From Poriferisodalis sp965231925 (GTDB lineage Bacteria; Actinomycetota; Acidimicrobiia; Acidimicrobiales; Poriferisodalaceae): DNA of 64,000 nt. Location: the NCBI GenBank assembly GCA_965231925.1, contig OZ246894.1:4278001-4342000 (forward strand), given 5' to 3'. Shown piece after piece: positions 43,659 to 52,480 of the stretch (within the stretch, counting starts at the first letter, position 1; each line of letters begins with the position of its first letter). A program made the position numbers and the translations under genes. The notes under the pieces are model-generated. The model worked only from the letters and a program-made list of their open reading frames with translations. It ran no database searches and was not told where the DNA came from.

Positions 43659-44105
43659 CTAGCGCGCCCGGGCGTCGGGCAGCTGCAGCGGTTGGGGCTG
43701 CTGGGCGGCATGGGGGTGGTCTGGTCCGGCGTAGACCTTCAGCTTGCGCAGTTGGGCCCGGCCGAGGCGGTTGTGCGGCAGCATGCCCCGGATCGTGCGT
43801 CGCACGGCGTCTGCGGGCCGGCGGGCCAGCAGATCGCCGTACTTCTCGGAGTGCAGTCCGCCGGGGTAACCCGAATGGCGGTGCACCAGCTTCTGCGTCG
43901 CCTTGTTGCCGGTGAGCACCACCTTGTCGGCGTTCACGACGACAACGTGGTCGCCGCCGTCGATGTAGGGGGCGAAGGTCGGCTTGTGCTTGCCGCGCAG
44001 GATCTTGGCGACCTCAGTCGCCATGCGACCCAGCACCATGCCCTCGGCATCGACAACGAACCACGCTCGTTCGATCTCCGAGGCTTTGGGGGCGTAGGTG
44101 CGCAC
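43659..44105 (-). CDS. rplM: Ribosomal protein L13
   Basis: Large-subunit protein uL13 of 148 aa: RAWFVVDAEGMVLGRMATEVAKILRGKHKPTFAPYIDGGDHVVVVNADKV and GMLPHNRLGRAQLRKLKVYAGPDHPH. First gene of the rplM-rpsI-glmM cluster. The 155 bp upstream (44106-44260) would hold its promoter; a CCCGG/CCGGG hairpin is the only structure seen there. Confidence 0.99.
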   Translation of the reverse strand: MRTYAPKASEIERAWFVVDAEGMVLGRMATEVAKILRGKHKPTFAPYIDGGDHVVVVNADKVVLTGNKATQKLVHRHSGYPGGLHSEKYGDLLARRPADAVRRTIRGMLPHNRLGRAQLRKLKVYAGPDHPHAAQQPQPLQLPDARAR

Positions 44106-44260
44106 GCTGGAACTCCGCTTGGGGTGGTGTCGGCTCCGTTCCTGCGCCGCACATCGGCACCAAGGATCGGACCCGGCAAGGCTACCGGGCAGCGATCACG
44201 ACGCTGCGGGGCGCCGGTGCCGTCGGCGCTCGGCCAGTTGCCATCACGGACCAATTGCAG

Positions 44261-45985
44261 CTACTGGGGAATCGCCGTGACCGGTTCCGTGTCGCGTCCG
44301 GCCCGCAGCAAGGTGCCGGGGCGGGCATCGGTGAACTCTCCGCGGCTGACAGCGACCTCGCCATTGATCAGCACCGTGTCGATGCCGTCGGCCTCGCCGT
44401 AGAGCCGCCACGCACCGCCGGGCAGGTCTTCGCGTACCTCAATCGAGCGCGGCGCGACCTCGTCGGGATCGAACACGACGACGTCCGCGTGCCAGCCGGG
44501 GGCCAAGCGGCCCCGATCCCTGAGGCCGTACAGCCGCGCGGGCACATCGGTGAGCTTGTGAACGGCGTCCTCGAGCCGGAGCATCTCGCGGTCGCGGGCT
44601 GCCGCCAGCAGGTACGTCGAGTAGTTGAACGTCGCCAGGAAATCGAGGTGGGCGCCGGCGTCCGACGCACCGATCACGCACCGGTCGTCGTTCCACAGCT
44701 CCTGCCGCAGCGCCCAGCTGTCGTCGTCGTCGCCCGCAGCACGCGGGTACAGGCCCGTCTTGAGATCATCGGCCACCACGAGGTCGCACAACGCGTCCCA
44801 CGGCGTGACGCCTTGCTCATCAGCGATCTCGCCGATCGTGCGACCTTCGAAGTGCATCAGCTCGGGCTTGGTCACTTCGCCGACGGTGAGGCGCTCCCAG
44901 CGGGCGACGCCGCGGAACGCGCTCGGCTGCTGCGCCAGATCATTCAGCTCGCCTCGGCGCTGCGAGTCAGCAAGCAATTGCATCTTCTCCTCAGGCGGCA
45001 ACGCCATCGGTTCCGCCCAGCCGTGCAGCGTGTCGAGCAGGAAGCCGCTCTCGAAGCACAGGCGGCTGACTGCGGGCATCGGGGCCGTGAGCGCGACGAC
45101 TCGCCCGCCCTGGCGAGCGGCGAAGTCGCTGGCTTCGAGCTTCTGGGCAATGACGTCGCGGTGCCGGCCGTTGGCGAAGATCACGTTCCAGTTGAGCGGG
45201 CGGTCTGCCGCCACCGACATGTCGGTGAGCAACTGGTACACATCGGTGTCGAATCGCTCGATGCTCGGGATGAACTCGAGCGCTACCGCCGGGCTGGTGC
45301 GCAGCACCGAGCACAGCTCGACGAGCTCGTTTGTCGAGGCGTAGCGCGACGGCACCATCTCGCCGTCTGCGTCGTTGTGGGTCTTGGCCCATGACGAGCT
45401 GAAGCCCAGCCCGCCCGCGGCGATGCTGTCGGCGAGCATCCGCTTCATGGCGTCGAGTTCGTCGGGCGTGGCTTCGTGGCCCACCGATCGCTCCCCCATC
45501 ACGACGCGTCGCAATGCGCTGTGACCCACGAGGAATCCGGCGTTCGGCATGAGCGTGCCGTCGATGGAATCGAGGTACTCGCCAAAGCTGCGCCAGTCCC
45601 AGGGAACGCCTTGTTGCAGCGATGCGAGCGGCATGCCTTCCACCCGGGCCAGCATCCGCATCAGGTAGTCGCCGTGATCCGGTTCCAGCGGCGCGATCGT
45701 GAAGCCGCAGTTGCCGCCGATGACGGTGGTCACACCGTGCAGCGGCGATGGAGACAGCGTGGTGTCCCAAAAGACCTGGGCATCGAAGTGCGTGTGGATG
45801 TCGACGAAGCCGGGCGCGACCACCTTGCCGGTGGCATCAATGGTTCGCTTGGCGGCACCTGCCGCGCGCACCGCCTCGTCGCCCATAGCCACGATGCGCC
45901 CCTCCGCGATGCCGACGTCGCCTTGGGCGCGTGGCGCCCCGGTGCCGTCGATGATCGTGCCGCCCGCAATTCTCGTATCGAGCAT
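44261..45985 (-). CDS. N-acyl-D-amino-acid deacylase-family amidohydrolase
   Basis: Metal-dependent amidohydrolase of 574 aa related to D-aminoacylases and dihydroorotase-type enzymes. The first strand (MLDTRIAGGTIIDGTGAPR) and the metal motif GFVDIHTHFDAQVFWD are clear, followed by HGVTTVIGGNCGFTIAPL. The C-terminal composite sandwich (GLRDRGRLAPGWHADVVVFDPDEV) closes the fold. In the family, D-aminoacylases release D-amino acids from N-acyl forms, but the substrate here may differ. It is divergent from truA with 80 bp between. Confidence 0.88.
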   Translation of the reverse strand: MLDTRIAGGTIIDGTGAPRAQGDVGIAEGRIVAMGDEAVRAAGAAKRTIDATGKVVAPGFVDIHTHFDAQVFWDTTLSPSPLHGVTTVIGGNCGFTIAPLEPDHGDYLMRMLARVEGMPLASLQQGVPWDWRSFGEYLDSIDGTLMPNAGFLVGHSALRRVVMGERSVGHEATPDELDAMKRMLADSIAAGGLGFSSSWAKTHNDADGEMVPSRYASTNELVELCSVLRTSPAVALEFIPSIERFDTDVYQLLTDMSVAADRPLNWNVIFANGRHRDVIAQKLEASDFAARQGGRVVALTAPMPAVSRLCFESGFLLDTLHGWAEPMALPPEEKMQLLADSQRRGELNDLAQQPSAFRGVARWERLTVGEVTKPELMHFEGRTIGEIADEQGVTPWDALCDLVVADDLKTGLYPRAAGDDDDSWALRQELWNDDRCVIGASDAGAHLDFLATFNYSTYLLAAARDREMLRLEDAVHKLTDVPARLYGLRDRGRLAPGWHADVVVFDPDEVAPRSIEVREDLPGGAWRLYGEADGIDTVLINGEVAVSRGEFTDARPGTLLRAGRDTEPVTAIPQ

Positions 45986-46065
45986 GTGCCTCGTCCCCCT
46001 GTGACCTGGCCGATGCGGCCGAGCTGGCTTCTGCCCGTGCCCGCACCGCTCCCAGCGAAGTTACC

Positions 46066-46956
46066 GTGCCAGCGGTGAACGAGCATGAGGCCCACCGGGG
46101 GAACGGGGGCCGAACAGTCCGGCTGGATCTGTCCTACCGCGGCACGGGTTTTCGCGGCTTCGTGGCCAATGAAGGGGTGCGCACGGTTGCCGGCGATCTG
46201 AGCGCAGCGCTGGAGCGCATCTTGGGCGAAGCACCAGCGCTGACTGTGGCCGGCCGCACCGACGCCGGTGTTCATGCAACGGGTCAGGTGGTGTCGTTCC
46301 GGCTCGGCCCCGTCGGGCTGCGGCGCATCGCCGGAGGCCGGGACAGGGACCCTCAGCGCGAAGACCGAAGCGGCCAAGCCGACCAAGCCGACCGGCGTGA
46401 AGGCTTGGTCGGGCTGGACAGGCTGGCCGCATCGCTGAATCGCCTGTTGCAACCCGAGATCGCGGTGACTGCTGCGTCACTCGCCGAGGACGATTTCGAT
46501 GCGCGTCACTCGGCTGTCGCCCGTGCCTACGAGTACCGGATCCGCGCCGCGTCGCAGCCCGATCCCCGCTACGGCGACCTGGAATGGCACGTCGGCGTGC
46601 CGCTCGACATCGACCGGATGAACGCCGCGGCCAGGCACTTCGTCGGCGAGCACGACTTCACCTCGTTCTGCCGCAAGCCGAAAGATCGCCCAGACGCCTC
46701 GCTTGTGCGCAGGGTCACACGGGCGCAGTGGTCCGCCCAGGGCAAGCGCATGCTGTTCGAGATCGAGGCGAACGCCTTCTGCCACCAGATGGTGCGCGCC
46801 GTCGTGGGCCACTGCGTCGCGGTCGGGCGCGGAGACCGAGCGGCCGGCGACGTGCCCGCTGTGCTGGCTGCGCGCCGGCGAGATGCAGCGGCACAGATTG
46901 CGCCGCCTGGCGGGCTGACCTTGGTGAAGGTCCGCTATCGCGGCGACGAGTCCTAG
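46066..46956 (+). CDS. truA: tRNA pseudouridine(38-40) synthase
   Basis: Makes pseudouridine in the anticodon stem-loop. The catalytic Asp lies in VAGRTDAGVHATGQV; other blocks are LDLSYRGTGFRGF, YEYRI and HDFTSFCRK, with VRAVVGHCVAVGRG near the end. Length is 296 aa; about 30 residues rich in Arg, Asp and Gln (RDRDPQREDRSGQADQADRR) are inserted between VSFRLGPVG and DRLAASLNRLL. The start is GTG at 46066; later GTG/ATG codons are possible. In many bacteria truA follows rplQ; here they are 7 kb apart. Confidence 0.95.
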   Translation: MPAVNEHEAHRGNGGRTVRLDLSYRGTGFRGFVANEGVRTVAGDLSAALERILGEAPALTVAGRTDAGVHATGQVVSFRLGPVGLRRIAGGRDRDPQREDRSGQADQADRREGLVGLDRLAASLNRLLQPEIAVTAASLAEDDFDARHSAVARAYEYRIRAASQPDPRYGDLEWHVGVPLDIDRMNAAARHFVGEHDFTSFCRKPKDRPDASLVRRVTRAQWSAQGKRMLFEIEANAFCHQMVRAVVGHCVAVGRGDRAAGDVPAVLAARRRDAAAQIAPPGGLTLVKVRYRGDES

Positions 46957-46960
46957 CCGA

Positions 46961-47045
46961 GAGGCGAAGCCGTGGCCCGAGCGGCCCGTGAGCGACAGCG
47001 AACAAGAGCGGGAAACGACTGGTGCGACAACGGAAGGGTTCACCT
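46961..47045 (+). repeat. Dispersed repeat, copy C (truA 3' spacer)
   Basis: It starts 5 nt past the truA stop and fills the gap to the convergent peptidase gene. Its first 50 bp (GAGGCGAAGCCG, GGCCCGAGCGGCCCGTGAGC, CAGCGAACAAGAGCGG) match copy B almost exactly. Confidence 0.88.
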
Positions 47046-47058
47046 ATTGGCGCTTCCT

Positions 47059-50000
47059 CTAGGACTCAGAGCGGAACACCTCGATGCGGTTGTCGAGGCC
47101 GAACCACAGGGCGATGTGCTCTTGCACGTCGGCGGCGGTGACCTCGCTGAGCGCTGCGCGACGCTGGGCGGGTGTCGCGACGTCGTCGCCGTCGGCGTAG
47201 CGGCGGCGCAGCAGCGGGTCGATGATCACGGCGTTCGACTCGAGCACGTAGTTGTCCCGAGTCACCGAGATCGCCTGCTGCAGGTCGCGATCGGTCGGGC
47301 CGTCCGCAATGAGCTCGGTGAGTATCTCCAGGATCGTCGCGTGGCTGGTCTCGAGCCCGTCCGACGGCCCGGTCGCGCTGATCCGTGCCGTCCACCTGCC
47401 CGTCGCATCATCAGGCGCGACCGACGAGCCGACCGAATAGGTATCGCCGAGCTCTTCGCGCACCCGGCCCACCAGCAGGTCGTCGATGATCGCGGCAGCC
47501 ACGTCTGCGAGCACCAGGGACTCGGTGGTCACCGCTGTCTGCGCAGTCTGCGCACCGAAGACGATGTCGAGGCCAGCTGCGCCCGAATCGGCTTCGACCG
47601 GGATCGTGATCCGCTGAACCCCCGCCGGGAAGCCCGGGTCGTGATCCACGAAGGTGTCGGCGGGTCCGGCTGGCAGCGTGCCGATATAGCGGGCGGCCAG
47701 ATCGGCCGCCGTCGCCTGATCGATGTCGCCCACGACGACCACCGTCAAGTCGTCCACATCGCTCAGGCGTGCCTGGTACAGCCCGAGCAGCGACTCCGAG
47801 GTCGTGGCGTCGATCTGCTCCTGAGTGGGAACGAAGCGGTACCAAGGGCTGCTGCTGTACAGCGCGTCCACCAGCGCCAATTCCGAGATCCATTGCGGGA
47901 ACGTCTCGGAGTTGGCCAGGCGGGTCTGCATCGCCTGAAGCTGCTCATTGACGGCGACTTCGGTGATGCGAGGCGCAGTCACGTACAGGTGCAGCAGGGC
48001 AAAGAGGGCTTCGAGGTCGTCTGACCCGGCGGCGCCGGAGAATCCCTCGAAGTGCTCTGCGATGAACGGGCTGATCCGCGCCGTCGTGGTGGCCAGGTAC
48101 TCGTCGAGCTGCGTCGCCGTCGCGTTCCCCACACCGCTCGATGCCACGGCGCCGACTGCGTGGCGCACCAGCGCGGAGTCGCCTTGCGACAGCGTGGACC
48201 AGCCGCCCAGGCTTTCGGCCACCACACTCACCTCGTTGGCGGCGATGGCGGAGGGGGCAAAGACCACGGTGGCGCCATTGGGGAACGTCCACTCGTGGGC
48301 ACCGTCGAAGAGGTCGACCGCCCCGGCGTCGGCGGGCGCTGCCGGGTCCGGCGGCGCCATGAGCGCTTCAATGGCTTCCTGGGCCGCCGGCGGCGCCAGC
48401 GGAACCGCTGCGTCGACGGCGGCACGCAGCTCACCTGCTGTTGGCACTGCCGACGGGTCAGGCCCGATGGCCACCACGAGCGGCGGTGCGTTGTCGAGCA
48501 GCCAGCGCAGATGAGCCGTCAGCTCCTCGATCGAATAGGTGTCGAGCAACGCAGTGAAGCGCGCCGCCCGATCCGCCGCTCGGGAGATGTCAGCGCCGCT
48601 CAGGAAGTGTTCGGCGTAGGCCAGCGAATACTGCCGGTCCTGGCGGGTTGCCTCTCCTTCGATCTCGAACTCGAGTGCGGTGCGGCTGGCGTTCGCTGCT
48701 TGGTCGAACTCGGCTTGAGTGAAGCCGAAATGGGCCGCGCCCTCCACGACGGAGATGTAGTCGGTGGTCGCCTGCACCAGGTCCGTGCCCTGGTAGTTCG
48801 TGCCGTACAGGCGCAGTCCACGGGCAGCCGGGAACGCGGTGAGATGCGGCCCGGTGGCCTGCGCCATCAGGCCTGCCTGGAATGCTGCGTCGAGGCGGTT
48901 TTCGAGCATCTGGGCGATCAGGTACTCCATGAATCGCAGACGCTCGCCGCCGATCGTGCCCGCCGGCCATGCCGGAAGCTGCCAGTCGAGGGAGATGTAG
49001 ATGGGACCGTGGTCGGGGTGCGTCACCACATCGGTGACGGGCTCGTCCACGAAGTCGGCAATGAACGCAGACCGGTCGGGCTGGGGCGGCGCGACCGGAG
49101 TGCGGGGCGTCAGAGCGTCGAAGTGCTCCTGCACCAGCCGTTCCATCTGGCTGACCGGCAGATCGCCCACCACCACGACGGCCATATTGTCTGGCCGGTA
49201 CCAGGTGTCGTAGAACTCGCGCAGCTGTGCGGCGGTGATCGACGAATTGGATTCCTCGCTGCCTCCGACGAGCATTCCTTCGTACACGGTGCCCGAGTAG
49301 TAGATGTCGTTCAAGAAGTTCGATATGCGGCCCGACGCTGACTCGTCACGCAGGCGGTATTCGTCCAGAACGATGCCCCGCTCGGCATCGACGTCTTCGG
49401 GCAGAAGAGTGGCGGCCGATGCCCATTGCGCCAGCACGGTGAACGCCAGTTCGAGCGCGCCAGGATCGTCGAGCTTGAAGTCCAGGATGTACACGGTCTC
49501 GTCGGGACTGGTGTACGCGTTCAGGTCCGGCCCGAAGTCGGTGCCGAAGTCGCGCAACACCTGGTCAAGTTCGTTCTCGGAGAACAACTCGGTTCCGTTG
49601 AACATCATGTGTTCCAGAAAATGGGCTGCACCTTCGGCACCGTCGGGGTCAAGCACACCGCCCGCATCCACGACCAAGTGCATCACCGCCGAGTCGCCCG
49701 GCGAGTCGTTCGAGCGCAAGTAGTAGGCAAGACCGTTTTCGAGCTCGCCGATCAGCACGTCTGGGTCGACCGGCAGCGGCGTCGCATCAGGCTCGCCGGG
49801 TTCGTAGTCGTTGAACGCGCCGAGATCGACCGGATCACCGATCGGCGCCGGCTCGGCGACAGTCTCTTGTTCTTCGGCGGGGGCCTGCGGCTCTTCGGGC
49901 TCGTCTTCGACAGCGGGGGGCTCTTCGGGTTCGGCGGAGGACTCGGGTTCCTCTTCGTGAACCTCAGACATCTCCTCGTCGGGCTCATCGACCTCGGGGG

Positions 50001-50082
50001 CTGCGTCGGGCGAGCAGGCTGCTGCCAACAGCGCAGTCGCGAAGAGCAGTGCAATGATCCTGCGCCAAGAGGTTGAATTCAT
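47059..50082 (-). CDS. M16-family zinc metallopeptidase lipoprotein
   Basis: Surface-anchored protein of 1007 aa. It has a lipobox (LLAAACS, Cys23) followed by about 70 residues dominated by Glu, Pro and Ala, a flexible acidic spacer. The first M16 domain has the inverted zinc motif HFLEH in EGAAHFLEHMMFNGT, and HLVVDAGGVLDP before it. Three further M16-like domains follow, with the usual loss of the zinc site (PWYRFVPTQEQI and VVVVGDIDQATAADLAARYIGTLP mark the third and fourth). M16 peptidases degrade short unfolded peptides in a closed chamber. The ATG at 50082 is chosen because the signal peptide begins there. Confidence 0.92.
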   Translation of the reverse strand: MNSTSWRRIIALLFATALLAAACSPDAAPEVDEPDEEMSEVHEEEPESSAEPEEPPAVEDEPEEPQAPAEEQETVAEPAPIGDPVDLGAFNDYEPGEPDATPLPVDPDVLIGELENGLAYYLRSNDSPGDSAVMHLVVDAGGVLDPDGAEGAAHFLEHMMFNGTELFSENELDQVLRDFGTDFGPDLNAYTSPDETVYILDFKLDDPGALELAFTVLAQWASAATLLPEDVDAERGIVLDEYRLRDESASGRISNFLNDIYYSGTVYEGMLVGGSEESNSSITAAQLREFYDTWYRPDNMAVVVVGDLPVSQMERLVQEHFDALTPRTPVAPPQPDRSAFIADFVDEPVTDVVTHPDHGPIYISLDWQLPAWPAGTIGGERLRFMEYLIAQMLENRLDAAFQAGLMAQATGPHLTAFPAARGLRLYGTNYQGTDLVQATTDYISVVEGAAHFGFTQAEFDQAANASRTALEFEIEGEATRQDRQYSLAYAEHFLSGADISRAADRAARFTALLDTYSIEELTAHLRWLLDNAPPLVVAIGPDPSAVPTAGELRAAVDAAVPLAPPAAQEAIEALMAPPDPAAPADAGAVDLFDGAHEWTFPNGATVVFAPSAIAANEVSVVAESLGGWSTLSQGDSALVRHAVGAVASSGVGNATATQLDEYLATTTARISPFIAEHFEGFSGAAGSDDLEALFALLHLYVTAPRITEVAVNEQLQAMQTRLANSETFPQWISELALVDALYSSSPWYRFVPTQEQIDATTSESLLGLYQARLSDVDDLTVVVVGDIDQATAADLAARYIGTLPAGPADTFVDHDPGFPAGVQRITIPVEADSGAAGLDIVFGAQTAQTAVTTESLVLADVAAAIIDDLLVGRVREELGDTYSVGSSVAPDDATGRWTARISATGPSDGLETSHATILEILTELIADGPTDRDLQQAISVTRDNYVLESNAVIIDPLLRRRYADGDDVATPAQRRAALSEVTAADVQEHIALWFGLDNRIEVFRSES

Positions 50083-50241
50083 CGACGGAATCGCCTTTCG
50101 GACGTGTTGGTGAGCCGTTCGGGGCGCGGCCCACGACGTTGGGCCGGAGTGCTGCGACTCGGCTGCCAGCATGAGGCTGAGGACGGTACTCGCACCGGAC
50201 CCGACTGAGACAACGCGACCTGACTCAACCCGGGTGACGGC

Positions 50242-50586
50242 TCACACCGCGGCTAGGCGCGCCAGCAAGCCCTCGGGGGCGCCCTTGAACGTCGCTATCT
50301 CGGCAGCGGTGAGGGCTTCTTCCCAACCGTGGCCACGGGCGCCGACGATGCTCGGCAGCGCCGTGGCAGCACCCAGTTGCTCGGGGGTTGCGTCGTCGCG
50401 ATGCACGAGCTCGAGCTCGACAGATGACGCCGCGCAGGCCTGTCTCCACTGGCGCGAGCCCATCGGATTCCAGCCGTGGGTGATGTCGCACAGGGCACAG
50501 CTGCTGCGACCTGCGAGCTTGCTGAGGGCGTACCGCAGCTCACCGGCCAGCGTGCCGTCTGCGTCGTAGATGCCCACCAGCCGCAT
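50242..50586 (-). CDS. Conserved hypothetical protein with CALCDITHG motif
   Basis: Protein of 114 aa without an assigned function. MRLVGIYDADGTLAGELRYALSKLAGRSSCALCDITHGW is a conserved N-terminal block that I recognise only as a hypothetical family; the CxxC could bind metal or be redox active. The C-terminal half (ALPSIVGARGHGWEEALTAAEIATFKG) is thioredoxin-like in pattern, but that is a weak hint. The frame is open to 50706; the ATG at 50586 gives the conserved start, and one at 50598 is also possible. Confidence 0.6.
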   Translation of the reverse strand: MRLVGIYDADGTLAGELRYALSKLAGRSSCALCDITHGWNPMGSRQWRQACAASSVELELVHRDDATPEQLGAATALPSIVGARGHGWEEALTAAEIATFKGAPEGLLARLAAV

Positions 50587-50739
50587 GCGGCGCACCATAT
50601 CTGTACGCGCGTGCGAGGTCCGGTCAGGGGCATGCTCGGCAGCGGCGAGGTCAGCCTGCGCACAACCCGCCGCCATTGCGGGGGAAGATGTCGTCGCCAG
50701 TGGCATACTCGCCCGGGCCGGAGACCACGTGACCCTCGC

Positions 50740-51351
50740 ATGACGATTCAGCTTCTAGACCTTCCCTACGCAGCTGACGCATTGGCGCCGCACATCAGCG
50801 AGCGCACGATCAGCTTCCACTACGGCAAGCACCACGCCGCGTACGTCAGGGCAGTCAACAACGGGGTTGCCGGCACGCCCGACGACGGACGGCCGCTCGC
50901 CGAGTTGGTGCGCTCGCTGCCGGCGGGAGGGCTGTTCAACGCTGCAGCACAAGCGTGGAACCACGACTTCTACTGGCAATCGATGACACCGGGCGGTGGT
51001 GGCGAGCCTGATCGCGACCTGACGGCAGCTCTGGCAGCCAGTTTCGGCAGTGTCGACGCCTTCCGGGCAGAGTTCGCAGCCGGGTCGGTCGGGAACTTCG
51101 CGTCTGGCTGGGGCTGGTTGGTGTTCGATGCGGCCGGCTCCGGTTCCCTGCGCATCGTCCAGACCGACGACGCTCAGTCGCCGTTGACGGACGGCCTGAC
51201 GCCGCTGCTGGTGATCGACCTGTGGGAGCACGCCTACTACCTCGACTACCAGAACGCGCGCGCGGCCTACGTCGACGCGTTCGTCGAGCACCTGACCAAC
51301 TGGGAATTCGCCTCGGCCAACTACGCAGCCGCCCTGCGCGCCCACGCGTAG
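50740..51351 (+). CDS. sod: Superoxide dismutase, Fe/Mn family
   Basis: Removes superoxide in the cytoplasm. The four metal ligands are visible: His27 (ISFHYGKHHAAYV), a second His in AWNHDFYW, and Asp/His in VIDLWEHAYYLDYQNARAAYVDAF. Length is 203 aa. Whether iron or manganese is used cannot be told with certainty. The ATG at 50740 fits the family N-terminus (MTIQLLDLPYAADALAPHIS). Confidence 0.96.
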   Translation: MTIQLLDLPYAADALAPHISERTISFHYGKHHAAYVRAVNNGVAGTPDDGRPLAELVRSLPAGGLFNAAAQAWNHDFYWQSMTPGGGGEPDRDLTAALAASFGSVDAFRAEFAAGSVGNFASGWGWLVFDAAGSGSLRIVQTDDAQSPLTDGLTPLLVIDLWEHAYYLDYQNARAAYVDAFVEHLTNWEFASANYAAALRAHA

Positions 51352-51426
51352 CCCGGCACCGAGCACTTCACCGGACGGAGCAAATCGGTTGCGAAATCTC
51401 GCTTGCAATTGCTCGTGTGCGCGTTT

Positions 51427-51449
51427 AGTTTGTAATGCAAACTAGTTTG
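51427..51449 (+). promoter_or_regulatory. Candidate operator: AGTTTG-N5-CAAACT plus a third AGTTTG
   Basis: A perfect 6-bp inverted repeat around TAATG is followed at once by another AGTTTG half-site (51444-51449). It sits 26 nt before the start of a membrane protein and winged-helix regulator pair, so it is a likely binding site for that regulator. Confidence 0.55.
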
Positions 51450-51474
51450 TACTACAGCAATGGAGGCTCCGGAA

Positions 51475-52119
51475 ATGTCAGGCAGCGCAATGACACACAA
51501 CGACGATCCCGCAGCGCTAGGACCGGACGAGAGCTGGGAAACCATTCACGCCACGATGCACGGCGCCCGCAGCGCCTTGTACACCGCAGGAAGCACGGCA
51601 ATCCTGCTGATGTGGGGAGGGATCATCTCGGTCGCCTACCTCGCCCAGTACGCCGTGGCGACGTTCGCACCCGACTTCGCCGAGACGTACCCGTGGTACC
51701 CGGGTCCGCTTTGGGTGATCATCACACTCCCCGGCGTGATCGCAAGCATGACCATCGGCTATCGCGCCGGTCGTGCGCTCTCGCCTGGGCTCGCGATGCA
51801 GCATGCGGGGCTCCGGGTGTTCGGATACTGGATGGCGGTCATCACCGCGGCGGGTCTGCTCCCCGGCGCCGCCGGCCTGTGGAACGAGGCCGGGGCGGAG
51901 AGAATCCCGTTCGTCCTGCTCGGCGTTATGGCGCTGGGCTACGTGCTCTTCGGCATCCTGAATCGAACAGTGATCGCCGTGTTCGGCCTCGGCATGGCGG
52001 CCGTGTTCTACATCCCGCACTACGTCTTCGACGACGTTGCTCCGGCCGTCTCGGGAATCGCGTCACTGCTGTTGCTGGCGGGCATTTTCGCATGGGTGCG
52101 CAGGAACGGCGAATGGTAG
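51475..52119 (+). CDS. Multi-pass membrane protein of unknown function
   Basis: Protein of 214 aa with about six hydrophobic segments, starting at YTAGSTAILLMWGGIISVAYLAQY and ending GIASLLLLAGIFAWV. No family is recognised with certainty. The ATG at 51475 is chosen because GGAGG lies 8 nt upstream; an ATG at 51460 lacks such a site. Its end overlaps the start of the regulator gene (ATGGTAG), so the two are coupled. Pairs of a small membrane protein and a PadR/HTH_34-like regulator are common in actinobacteria; the regulator usually controls the membrane protein. Confidence 0.75.
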   Translation: MSGSAMTHNDDPAALGPDESWETIHATMHGARSALYTAGSTAILLMWGGIISVAYLAQYAVATFAPDFAETYPWYPGPLWVIITLPGVIASMTIGYRAGRALSPGLAMQHAGLRVFGYWMAVITAAGLLPGAAGLWNEAGAERIPFVLLGVMALGYVLFGILNRTVIAVFGLGMAAVFYIPHYVFDDVAPAVSGIASLLLLAGIFAWVRRNGEW

Positions 52120-52448
52120 ATCGCCCCCCGACGCCCGCCAGCGGCGTCATCGACCTCGATGAGATCATCCATCAGCCGACGAGGCTGCAGGTGATGTCGT
52201 TGCTGGTCTCGGTGAAGGATCGGGACCGGCTCGCGTACGGATTCGTCCAAAAGCACTTGGAGCTGACCCCCGGCAATCTGACGACGCACCTGCGGAAGCT
52301 GGAAGGCGCTGACTACATCGCGATCACCAAGGAGTTCCGCGGAGCCAAGCCGCGCACCTGGATCGAAGCCACTCCCGCGGGACGCAAAGCGTTCACCGCG
52401 TACCTGCAGAATCTGGAGCGGGCACTGGGCGTGCACACAGGTCGTTAG
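52113..52448 (+). CDS. Winged-helix transcriptional regulator
   Basis: DNA-binding protein of 111 aa: LDEIIHQPTRLQVMSLLVSV, recognition helix in LTPGNLTTHLRKLEGADYI, wing in ITKEFRGAKPRTWIEATPAGRKAF. It resembles the winged-helix group represented by Pfam HTH_34. No ligand domain is present. It probably acts on the AGTTTG repeats upstream of its own operon (inference). The ATG at 52113 overlaps the preceding stop. Confidence 0.85.
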   Translation: MVDRPPTPASGVIDLDEIIHQPTRLQVMSLLVSVKDRDRLAYGFVQKHLELTPGNLTTHLRKLEGADYIAITKEFRGAKPRTWIEATPAGRKAFTAYLQNLERALGVHTGR

Positions 52449-52480
52449 GCTTTGTCCCGAATGGTGATTGGCGATTCTCG

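Noticed and set aside
44106..44260. L13 leader riboregulator
   Set aside because: Only one short GC hairpin is visible; without comparative data it cannot be separated from chance in high-GC sequence.
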